A stretch of 30,752 nucleotides of DNA, taken from DATLFI01 sp035524895. GTDB taxonomy: Bacteria > Acidobacteriota > Thermoanaerobaculia > Multivoradales > Multivoraceae. The stretch covers positions 1-30,752 of the forward strand of contig DATLFI010000277.1 of NCBI GenBank assembly GCA_035524895.1, read 5' to 3'. Shown piece after piece: positions 24,131 to 30,752 of this stretch (its first letter is position 1; each line of letters opens with the position of its first letter). The notes under the pieces were generated by a model. That model did not search any database. It was not told the DNA's origin and was given only the letters and a program-made list of their open reading frames with translations. The position numbers and the translations under genes were made by a program.

Positions 24131-24137
24131 TAGCCTA
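24131..24137. promoter_or_regulatory. Symmetrical candidate -10 element between divergent genes
   Basis: TAGCCTA reads TAGCCT toward the methyltransferase and TAGGCT toward glutamate dehydrogenase. Starts 6-7 nt beyond either end would leave leaders of about 34 and 26 nt. The 77-bp gap has no other A/T-rich island. Confidence 0.35.
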
Positions 24138-24176
24138 ACCTGCGGGGACGCCGTTCGCCGGCAAGGAGCACTCGTG

Positions 24177-24860
24177 ATGCGCAGCCAGTTCGTCGACAAG
24201 TTCAACCATGACCCCGACGCCGCCGGCTACGACGTCGAGGTTCGCGACGAGGCGGACCCGATCCGCGCCGGCTACGAAGCGGCGCTGCGCTGGGTCGCCA
24301 GCGAAGCGGGGGTCCGAGGATCGGATCGGGTGCTGGAGCTGGGCAGCGGCACCGGCAACCTAACGGCACTGCTCGGGCCAGCAAAGGAGATCGTCTGCGT
24401 CGACGTCTCCCGCGAGATGAACGCGATCGCTCGCGACAAGGTCGACTCGCTGGGCTGGGCGACGGGCACCAAGCTGCGCTGGTTGGAGGCGGACCTGCTC
24501 GAGGCGCTGGAGCGCGTCGAGGGCCCATTCGACGCGGTGGCCAGCACCTACGCCGTGCACCACCTCACCGACGACGAGAAGGACGAGCTGTTCGCCGGCC
24601 TCCGCAGGCTGCTGGGCCCCGGGGGCCGGGTGGTCTTCGGCGACCTCGCGTTCGAGTCTGAAGCGAGCCGGCGCGAGGTGCTCGCGAAGCTGCGGGCGGC
24701 GGGCGACGCAGGCTCGCTCGAGCTGGCCGAGACCATCGAGGACGAGTTCTTCTGGGATCTCGAGCGCGCGACCTCCACGCTCCGGCGCCTTGGCTTCGCC
24801 GTTCGAGTGCGCCGTTTCTCGGAGCTCTCGTGGGGCGTCGCGGCGATGTTGTTCAGCTGA
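24177..24860 (+). CDS. Class I SAM-dependent methyltransferase
   Basis: A 227-residue cytosolic protein with the Rossmann methyltransferase order. Motif I is RVLELGSGTGNLTALL at 51-66, the acidic residue ending strand 2 is in IVCVDVSREM (Asp76), then FDAVASTYAVHHLTDDEKDEL and RLLGPGGRVVFGDL. The first 35 residues (VDKFNHDPDAAGYDVEVRDEADPIRAGYEAAL) are typical of a small-molecule methyltransferase subgroup similar to YrrT. The acceptor is unknown. AAGGAG precedes both a GTG at 24174 and the ATG at 24177; I chose the ATG. Its end overlaps the convergent CruF-like gene by 8 bp, so there is no room for an intergenic terminator. Confidence 0.85.
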   Translation: MRSQFVDKFNHDPDAAGYDVEVRDEADPIRAGYEAALRWVASEAGVRGSDRVLELGSGTGNLTALLGPAKEIVCVDVSREMNAIARDKVDSLGWATGTKLRWLEADLLEALERVEGPFDAVASTYAVHHLTDDEKDELFAGLRRLLGPGGRVVFGDLAFESEASRREVLAKLRAAGDAGSLELAETIEDEFFWDLERATSTLRRLGFAVRVRRFSELSWGVAAMLFS

Positions 24861-25698
24861 TCGGTGGCTCCCCCTTGGCGAAGCGCGAGAATCCACCGCG
24901 ACCGAAGGCGGTGGCCGCAAAAAGCAGTGGTATGCCCATCACGAAGGGCGACACGATCGCCGTCTCCGGAGGATGGCCGAGTAGCACGTCGCCCAACGAC
25001 TGGAAGCCGTAGCTGACCAGCGGCAGCGCGATCACCCAGCGGTCGCCGCTGCCGAGTGGACGCACCTGGAGCTTCCCCACCACGGCCTGGAACAGCAACA
25101 GCACCACGAACGAGGTGCCCACCCAGCCCACGTAGTTCTGAATCGGGATGCCGAAATAGGCGCCCGGCTGATCCCACACCCAGGCGCCGGCGAAGCCGAC
25201 CATGTAGGGGTCGAGCGTGAGGTCCCAGGCCGTCATCACCAGTGCGCCGAGGAGGCTTCGCCAGGCCAGGTCCCCGAAGCCCCGCGACACCGGCACCGGC
25301 TCCCCGCGCACCATGAGATTGGCGATGAGCCAGCTCGGATAGAGCATCAGGAACCACGCCAGCGGGATGACGATCGGCACCTCGCCGAAGAGCTTCGGAC
25401 CCAGCACCTCGGTGTAGTGGTACTCGCCGAAGATCGCACCGGTTACCGTGCCGATCAGCTCGGCACCCATCGAGACCACGGCGGCGATCGCGAAGAACGC
25501 TGCTGTGTGGCGCCAGCCCAGCAGGTAAGCGCAGTGGACCAGGCTGAACACCGCGAACACGGGTACGAGGATCTCGAACGGAACCTTCAGGTCCTGGACC
25601 TGGGGACGCAGCGCGAACGCCGCGAGCACCAGCACCAGCAGCACGAGCAGGACGATCAGCACCTTCTCGGCGCCGCTCTTGCCGCCCCAGGCGCTCAC
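24853..25698 (-). CDS. CruF-like carotenoid biosynthesis membrane protein, second copy
   Basis: A 281-residue polytopic membrane protein with about seven or eight helices, matching the carotenoid biosynthesis/CruF family (DUF422). Key blocks are YHYTEVLGPKLFGEVPIVIP, WFLMLYPSWLIANL and VMTAWDLTLDPYMVGFAGAWVW, where acidic residues lie within membrane helices. Known relatives hydrate the ends of acyclic carotenoids such as bisanhydrobacterioruberin or gamma-carotene; that activity is inferred. The start is GTG at 25698, overlapping the upstream paralog's stop as GTGA and preceded by GGGAGGTG, so translational coupling is likely. The frame continues far upstream, antisense-like in composition, and was not used. 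The 3' end overlaps the convergent methyltransferase gene by 8 bp. Confidence 0.85.
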   Translation of the reverse strand: MSAWGGKSGAEKVLIVLLVLLVLVLAAFALRPQVQDLKVPFEILVPVFAVFSLVHCAYLLGWRHTAAFFAIAAVVSMGAELIGTVTGAIFGEYHYTEVLGPKLFGEVPIVIPLAWFLMLYPSWLIANLMVRGEPVPVSRGFGDLAWRSLLGALVMTAWDLTLDPYMVGFAGAWVWDQPGAYFGIPIQNYVGWVGTSFVVLLLFQAVVGKLQVRPLGSGDRWVIALPLVSYGFQSLGDVLLGHPPETAIVSPFVMGIPLLFAATAFGRGGFSRFAKGEPPIS

Positions 25699-26546
25699 GA
25701 GACACCTCCCGGGGCCGAGGCAACCGAAGCAACCAACGGTCCCGAGGCAGGCGGCCGTCCCTGCACGATCCTCGTCGCGGCGACCAACACCGGCACGCCC
25801 ATCGCGAAAGCGGCGATCAGCCGCGTCTCGACCGGAGAGCCGATGACGGCCGAGCTGATCGTGTTCATGGCATAGATGCCCACGGGGAGCGCCGCCACCC
25901 AGAGGCTGCCCTCGAGGCCGACCGGCGAAAGCGGCAGCCGGCGTTCGACCATGCGGTAGACCAGGACGATCAGGAACGTCGTGACCACCCAGCTGTAGTA
26001 GTTCGAGTACGGCACGCCGAAGTACGGGCAGCTCTCGCAGCCGACCCACACCCACGCGCCGACCACTTGCGTCATGTAGGGATCGAGCGCGAGATCCCAG
26101 GCGGTCATCACGACCGCGGTGAGCGCCGACAGCCAGATAGTGAACGGCACCGAGCAGCGCGCGAACGTGGCGCGACGAGACACCGCGAGGTTCGCGATGA
26201 CGTAGCTGGGGTACATCATCAGGAACCAGGTCAGTGGAATCACGTACGGCACGTCGCCCAGCATCGGACCGAGCACGTCGGTGTAGTAGTACTCGCCGGC
26301 GATGCCGGTGAGGAGCGAGACCTTCTCCGCGGTCCACGACAGCACGACGCAGATGCCAAAGAAGGCGGCGGCGCGCCGCCAGCCCAGCATGTACACCGCG
26401 TGCAACAGCCCGAACACGGTGAACACCAGCGCGATGACGTCCAGGCCCGGCAGCTCGCGGACGAACGCCAGGCTGGCCCCGTGCACCAGCAGATAGGCCG
26501 CGAAGGTAGCGACGATCGCTACCTCGAGCCAGCGCTTCTTGTTCAT
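25695..26546 (-). CDS. CruF-like carotenoid biosynthesis membrane protein, first copy
   Basis: A 283-residue paralog of the next gene, with the same helix order: VIALVFTVFGLLHAVYMLGWRRAAAFFG, then YYYTDVLGPMLGDVPYVIPLTWFLMMYPSYVIANL and VMTAWDLALDPYMTQVVGAWVW. It differs from its partner by CESCPYFGVPYSNYYSW in the loop where the partner has DQPGAYFGIPIQNY. The ATG at 26546 follows GGAGGGGG. It lies 56 bp after the Ser/Thr kinase stop, on the same strand, and could be co-transcribed with it. No phytoene synthase, desaturase or cyclase gene is in the window, so the carotenoid substrate would come from elsewhere. The two products may form a pair or act on different ends of the substrate; this is speculative. 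Confidence 0.85.
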   Translation of the reverse strand: MNKKRWLEVAIVATFAAYLLVHGASLAFVRELPGLDVIALVFTVFGLLHAVYMLGWRRAAAFFGICVVLSWTAEKVSLLTGIAGEYYYTDVLGPMLGDVPYVIPLTWFLMMYPSYVIANLAVSRRATFARCSVPFTIWLSALTAVVMTAWDLALDPYMTQVVGAWVWVGCESCPYFGVPYSNYYSWVVTTFLIVLVYRMVERRLPLSPVGLEGSLWVAALPVGIYAMNTISSAVIGSPVETRLIAAFAMGVPVLVAATRIVQGRPPASGPLVASVASAPGGVS

Positions 26547-26602
26547 GCCCCCTCCTGAGACTTCCGAGTTTCAGACCCCCCGAGCCATCGACAACTCGAG
26601 CT

Positions 26603-28618
26603 TCAACGCACGACCGTCTCGGGTCCTTGACCGTCGTCGCGCAGCGCGAGCAGCATCTCCCCAGCGGTGTCGAACCGGCTCGACGGCCGCTTGGCCAGTG
26701 CCCGCAGGACCGCGCGCGCCGCGTAGTCGGCCAAGTCGGGCCGCAGGCGGCGCGGGTCCGGCGGCGGTTGCTGGAGGTGCGAGAGCAGCACGGCGGTCGC
26801 GCCTCGCGAGTCGAATGGCACCTGCCCGGTGAGAAGCTGGTAGGCCAGCACGCCGAGCGAATAGATGTCGCTGCGATGGTCGACGTGCGCGGGATCGCGG
26901 ATCTGCTCCGGCGACATGTGGGTCACCGTGCCGATGAGCTGCGAGCGCGTGAGCTGGGTGGTGGCGTCGATCTTCGCGATGCCGAAGTCGGTGAGCACGG
27001 CGCGCCATCGCGGCGGAGTGCCGCCGAGCGGCTCCACCAGGACGTTCGAAGGCTTGATGTCGCGATGGACGACGCCGCGGGAGTGGGCGTAGTCGAGCGC
27101 GCTGCACAGATCTGCCAGCAGCTCGATGGCGTGCTCTAGCGGAGCGCCCGTCTCCTGCACGTGACCCGAGAGGGAGAACCCCGGCACGTACTCCATGATG
27201 ATGATTCGCGTGCCGTCCGAGGTGATGCGGTAGTCGAACAGCTTGACGATGTTCGGGTGGTCGAATCCGGCGATGATCGCGGCCTCGCGCTCGAACCGCT
27301 TGATCCCTTCGGAGCCCTCCGAGGTCGAGCGCAGTACCTTGATGGCCACGTCGCGGCCTCTTGGATCGTGCGCGCGGTAGACCTCCGCCATGCCGCCACG
27401 CCCGACCAGCTCGAGGGGACCGAAGCTCTCCAGGGCCGAGGACTGCTCGAGCTGGCTGGGCGAGCGCAAGATGCTGGGGCCAGTTCCGGTGTCGTGGTAG
27501 TCGAGCCCGATGCCGAAGACGCCGCGGTCGATCCAGCGCCGCAAACGCCGTCGCGCCGGCTGGAACATCGCTCCCGCCACGAGCATGGACGCGCTCACCA
27601 CCAGCGTGCGCTGCTGGTCCCCGGCGATCGCCTGCGACACTGCCTGCAGCAGGACCATCGACACCGTGAAGAACGCGACGAGCGTCGCGGTGAGCAGGCC
27701 GTAGGTGAGGGAACGGTGCAGGATGAGGTCGATGTCCCACAGCCGGTATCGCAGGATCGAGAAGCAGATCGCGATCGGTATCAGCAGGAAGGTGCCGAGG
27801 TAGAGGTGGAACAGCCCGATGCGCAGGCCCTGCTCCGCGAGCGGCCCGAGCGACCAACTCTCCATCAAGAGCAGCACCACCACCGAGCAGACGAAGAAGG
27901 AGCCATGCACCAGGAGCGCGAGCAGAGCCCACTTGCCGCGCTGGCGATCGACCGCGTCCGAGACCTCGCGGTAGCGATGGACCTGGATCGACACACCCAC
28001 CAGCACCACGCACACGGTGATCAGGTTGCGCGCGGTGTCCGAGCGCGCGAAGTGGGACCAGCCCGCCGACGGCACCAGCGCCGAGCCGACGAGGAACACC
28101 GCCCACGCCAAGAGCAACCAGCGCGTGAACCGCGGTACGAAGCGGCCGCTCGGGAACAGCAGGAAGACCGCGGCGACCAGGACCTGGGTGACGACACCGA
28201 ACCACCGCACCGCTGGACCCCACGCCGGGTCGCCGGCGAGCGCGCTGGGGTTGTAGGTCACCGCAGAGGCGACAAAGACCAGGAACGCCGAAGCGACGAA
28301 CGCGATCAGCGAGCGTGGCTGGCGCCAGATCAGGAGCGCCCCGACTCCGGTCGAGAGCGCCACGGTGAGCAGGGCGAGCACCTCCAGGTACCAGACCACG
28401 TCGCGCGGCGACAGACCGACCTCCCGCAGGGCGCTCTGGTGCTCCTCGTCGAGGACGTCGGGCGTGCAGGGAGCTCCTTCGACGCAGGGCGAGAGCAGGT
28501 ACTCGACCCGCGGTCCAGCGCCCACCACGACCAACGTCAGCGCGCCCGCGGTGAGCAGCACCCAGACCAATCGCAGGACCGTTTCGGCGTGCCGCCAGGC
28601 GAGGATCCTCGTCGGCAT
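26603..28618 (-). CDS. Polytopic membrane Ser/Thr protein kinase
   Basis: This 671-residue protein begins with about eight transmembrane helices (residues 14-350), followed by a cytoplasmic Hanks-type kinase domain (398-660). The kinase has GRGGMAEVY at 406-414, Lys427 in VAIKVL, Glu445, HRDIKPSN at 518-525 with catalytic Asp520, DFG at 544-546 and SPEQIRDP, so it should be active. The membrane part ends FSILRYRLWDIDLILHRSLTYGLL and later RRRLRRWIDRGVFG, a combination I associate with membrane sensor histidine kinases rather than Ser/Thr kinases. A loop after the first helix carries CVEGAPC (Cys45 and Cys51), a possible disulfide. The ATG at 28618 has no clear ribosome site, but the frame upstream is not protein-like. 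The gap to the preceding gene (28619-28815) holds only a weak CGGCC/GGCCG hairpin. Targets and signal are unknown. Confidence 0.88.
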   Translation of the reverse strand: MPTRILAWRHAETVLRLVWVLLTAGALTLVVVGAGPRVEYLLSPCVEGAPCTPDVLDEEHQSALREVGLSPRDVVWYLEVLALLTVALSTGVGALLIWRQPRSLIAFVASAFLVFVASAVTYNPSALAGDPAWGPAVRWFGVVTQVLVAAVFLLFPSGRFVPRFTRWLLLAWAVFLVGSALVPSAGWSHFARSDTARNLITVCVVLVGVSIQVHRYREVSDAVDRQRGKWALLALLVHGSFFVCSVVVLLLMESWSLGPLAEQGLRIGLFHLYLGTFLLIPIAICFSILRYRLWDIDLILHRSLTYGLLTATLVAFFTVSMVLLQAVSQAIAGDQQRTLVVSASMLVAGAMFQPARRRLRRWIDRGVFGIGLDYHDTGTGPSILRSPSQLEQSSALESFGPLELVGRGGMAEVYRAHDPRGRDVAIKVLRSTSEGSEGIKRFEREAAIIAGFDHPNIVKLFDYRITSDGTRIIIMEYVPGFSLSGHVQETGAPLEHAIELLADLCSALDYAHSRGVVHRDIKPSNVLVEPLGGTPPRWRAVLTDFGIAKIDATTQLTRSQLIGTVTHMSPEQIRDPAHVDHRSDIYSLGVLAYQLLTGQVPFDSRGATAVLLSHLQQPPPDPRRLRPDLADYAARAVLRALAKRPSSRFDTAGEMLLALRDDGQGPETVVR

Positions 28619-28815
28619 GCCGCCGCTGCTGCGGCTGGAGGCGATCGCGGTGCGGTGGTCGAGCGACACAGCGGCGGGTGGCGAGCGGTCCGGGCGGGAT
28701 CGGCTGTCGCGTGTGCGCTGCAATCGAGGGTTTCGGCCGTGCCCGGCCGCACCTGGCACGCGCCGGTCGCGGGCCACCGGGAGGACGCGGAAAGGACCGG
28801 GCCGTTGGCGAGAGT

Positions 28816-30752
28816 CTACTGGTCTCGGCGACGCTGCACGAACGCGCGTCCCATCGGGTTCGCCAGCACCTCCCGATAGCGCGCGCGGCGCAGTCGTGCC
28901 AAGAGCTCGGGTGAGGGCTCCCGATACTGGGTGACCAGCAGGATCCCCTGCGGGTCGTCGGCGCTGCGGCGGACCCCGCCGCGCCAGGGCAGCTCGGCGA
29001 ACACGGGCATCACCCGGGCGCGCGGTGCGCTGTCTCGCAGCGCCCGCAGGAAGGGGTACTCGATGACGTTCGGCGGCGCGAGAATCCCGATGGTCTCGAG
29101 ATGGCCGAGCCGCTCGGCCAGGGGCCGCACCAGCTCGGCCTGGAGGTGGAGGTCGCTCCGGGGTGTGGTCCACACCGTCCGCAGGTCGTGCTCCTGGTGC
29201 AGGACGGTCATGGTCGCGGTGTAGGCGGCGAGCACCGTCACGAGCGCGACGCGCCACCATCGGGCCCCGAAACGGCTCGGCAGGGCCGCGATCGTCGTAG
29301 CGAGCAGCACGGCCGCAAGCACCAGGTACGACAGGTGAAAGCGACCGATCCACGGCTGCCAGCGGAACGCCATGGTCAAGAGCAGGAAGCCGCCCAGGCT
29401 CGCCGAGGCGTAGGCGCGCAAGAGCACTGGTGCGCCCCTACGCAACAGCGCCAGGACCACCGCAGCAGTGCCGAGCACGAAGTGCAGGGGGCTGCCACTC
29501 GATTGCGGCGAGTTTGCGACCGGTGGCGGCGTCGGCCCGTCGAGCGACAGCGAGTACGTGGTCCCAGGCGGCAGGTTGTCGGCTTCGGGGTCGACACCGA
29601 GCAGCCGCTCCGCACCGCGGACCGCGCGCTCCACCCCGCGGTTCCATCGATCGCCGAGCTCGATGCGCACCGGCGCGGTGGTCACCGGCAGGAGCAGGTG
29701 CGCGCTGGTGTGCTCGAGCAGCGAGCCGGCCATCGCCTGCGGAGTGAACGAGGCGTTGAGGTAGCTCACGTGCCCGGCGCTCGACAAGGGGTTGCCGTAG
29801 GCGAGCTGCGCTTGGGCGTAGTGGTAGCCGTTGAGCGCGAGGATCGCGCTCCCGGCAACCGCGACCTCGGCCAACCGGCGGCGCCATTCGCCGCGGCGCA
29901 GCAGCCACCAGACGGCGAACGGAAACAGGAAGAAGTAGCTGCTCGCCTTGGCGAGCACCGCAAGACCGCACGCGGTTCCCACCAGCGCGCCGCGGCCCAG
30001 CACGCCGCGCGACGAGGCCTCGCGCCGCGCGCGCAACATGGCCCAGACCGCTGCCGTCGTCCAGAACGCGGTCACCACGTCGGTGAGCGCGGTCTGCGCC
30101 TGCAGCGCGAGGTTGGGGATGGTGGCCACGAGTGCTGCGACCAGTGTCCGTGTCGCCGGCCTCGCTCCCAGCTCGTCGGCGACCAGCGTTGCCGTCACGA
30201 TCAGGCCCAGGTACGCCGTCCATTGCACCACCAACGGTGCCCAGTCCCGGTCGTGGAGCAGCATGAGCTGCACCGTCGCGTAGGCCGTGAACGGCGAGAT
30301 GTAGTTCTGGCGTGGCTCCGGCGTCGGGTAGAAAGCGGCGCTGTGGTTCTGGATCCAGAAGAACACCCGCGGCACGTGGTAGGCGAGCGCGTCGTACACC
30401 CGCGGCACCGAGAGCGCCGCTACGACCAAGGTCAGCAGCAGCAGGAGCACGATCGTGCCCAGCTCGAGCCAGGTCTCGGCGCGCCGCGGTAGGCGAGGGG
30501 CGAGCGGCCAACGCCCAAACCGGGCGAAGGCGGCACCGAGACCGGCACCTACGCAATCGAGCGGCCAAGGCCCAGACCGGGCGAAGGCGGCACCGAGACC
30601 GGCACCAAGGCAAGCGAGCGACCAGCAAGTCGCGACGACGCCGAAGCGCAACGCGGCGAACAGGCTCGGGATCACCGTGAACGCGACGGCGAGCACCGCA
30701 GCTCCGCCCAGCGCCAGCACCAACGCCTCGCGCCAACCCGCAACGAAGCGTG
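28816..30752 (-). CDS. GT39-like membrane glycosyltransferase, 5' end beyond the window
   Basis: At least 644 residues are visible. It is a GT-C type integral membrane glycosyltransferase with about a dozen hydrophobic helices. Counting from the TTG at 30723, the segment VPRVYDALAYHVPRVFFWIQ at about 107-126 carries the acidic residue typical of the first large loop in the GT39/ArnT-like group, which use polyprenyl-phosphate sugars. QTALTDVVTAFWTTAAVWAM and AVLAKASSYFFLFPFAVWW also match this group. The frame is open to the window edge (upstream residues RFVAGWREA), so the true start is probably outside. A 19-residue segment near the start is duplicated. It probably modifies a surface glycan, lipid or protein; the acceptor is unknown. 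Confidence 0.78.
   Translation of the reverse strand, partial: RFVAGWREALVLALGGAAVLAVAFTVIPSLFAALRFGVVATCWSLACLGAGLGAAFARSGPWPLDCVGAGLGAAFARFGRWPLAPRLPRRAETWLELGTIVLLLLLTLVVAALSVPRVYDALAYHVPRVFFWIQNHSAAFYPTPEPRQNYISPFTAYATVQLMLLHDRDWAPLVVQWTAYLGLIVTATLVADELGARPATRTLVAALVATIPNLALQAQTALTDVVTAFWTTAAVWAMLRARREASSRGVLGRGALVGTACGLAVLAKASSYFFLFPFAVWWLLRRGEWRRRLAEVAVAGSAILALNGYHYAQAQLAYGNPLSSAGHVSYLNASFTPQAMAGSLLEHTSAHLLLPVTTAPVRIELGDRWNRGVERAVRGAERLLGVDPEADNLPPGTTYSLSLDGPTPPPVANSPQSSGSPLHFVLGTAAVVLALLRRGAPVLLRAYASASLGGFLLLTMAFRWQPWIGRFHLSYLVLAAVLLATTIAALPSRFGARWWRVALVTVLAAYTATMTVLHQEHDLRTVWTTPRSDLHLQAELVRPLAERLGHLETIGILAPPNVIEYPFLRALRDSAPRARVMPVFAELPWRGGVRRSADDPQGILLVTQYREPSPELLARLRRARYREVLANPMGRAFVQRRRDQ
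30502..30615 (-). repeat. In-frame 57-bp tandem duplication in the glycosyltransferase gene
   Basis: Units 30502-30558 and 30559-30615 differ at 5 of 57 positions. Each encodes 19 residues of the form C-[LV]-GAGLGAAFAR-x-G-x-WPL. The high identity suggests a fairly recent duplication close to the N-terminus of the protein. Confidence 0.88.

Noticed and set aside
28619..29353. A long N-terminal extension of the Ser/Thr kinase frame
   Set aside because: The extension is arginine- and alanine-rich and antisense-like, overlapping the real glycosyltransferase gene in another frame.
1..30752. CRISPR array, riboswitch or complete insertion sequence
   Set aside because: No regularly spaced 25-40 bp repeats, no recognised aptamer pattern and no transposase gene with flanking inverted repeats were seen. 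The tandem repeats found all lie in coding frames.

Overview
The window is a GC-rich (roughly 70% by eye), gene-dense stretch of bacterial chromosome carrying 16 intact or near-intact protein genes, one edge-truncated gene, one decayed gene and two tRNAs. The mix suggests Acidobacteriota, perhaps a Thermoanaerobaculia-like lineage. It includes a ToxR/CadC-type regulator with TolB-like and TPR domains, CHRD and beta-propeller cytochrome proteins sharing a four-cysteine C-terminal module, a giant NAD-glutamate dehydrogenase, and a membrane Ser/Thr kinase. This assignment is an inference from gene style; no rRNA or marker gene is present to prove it, and a myxobacterial or other deltaproteobacterial relative is not excluded.

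Layout. Nt 1-300: the frameshifted tail of a serine recombinase runs into the 3' end of an antisense tRNA-Glu(TTC). Nt 385-2926: small genes encode an ASCH plus winged-helix protein, a coiled-coil protein built of 14-residue repeats, a DUF1801 protein and an exported retropepsin-like aspartic protease. Nt 3152-8954: a divergent pair holds a membrane winged-helix/TPR regulator and an exported beta-propeller/di-haem cytochrome ending in two copies of the four-cysteine module. Nt 9032-10558: tRNA-Lys(TTT) and purA. Nt 10565-15684: an FHA-GGDEF diguanylate cyclase, a cardiolipin-synthase-like phospholipase D, a nitronate-monooxygenase-like flavoprotein and a two-CHRD protein with a third copy of the module. 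Nt 15740-24860: a hybrid histidine kinase, an exported TIM-barrel isomerase-like protein, the 1,624-residue glutamate dehydrogenase and a SAM methyltransferase. Nt 24853-30752 (all minus strand): two tandem CruF-like membrane proteins, a polytopic Ser/Thr kinase and a GT39-like membrane glycosyltransferase cut by the window edge.

How the genes fit together. Most are single-gene units separated by short gaps; the exceptions are the overlapping CruF-like pair and perhaps the kinase before it. Convergent ends are packed closely, and three carry short hairpins that could stop transcription from both sides. Several starts are preceded by a T/A-rich hexamer standing out from the GC-rich background, often as GCTATnnT, which I read as the local -10 element. 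Signalling is over-represented: a one-component regulator, a c-di-GMP enzyme, a hybrid histidine kinase and a Ser/Thr kinase.

No CRISPR array, riboswitch, complete mobile element or recognisable defence system was seen. The best candidates for something little described are the four-cysteine module found three times in two exported proteins, the CruF-like tandem pair beside a Ser/Thr kinase whose membrane part resembles those of histidine kinases, and the ASCH plus winged-helix protein.
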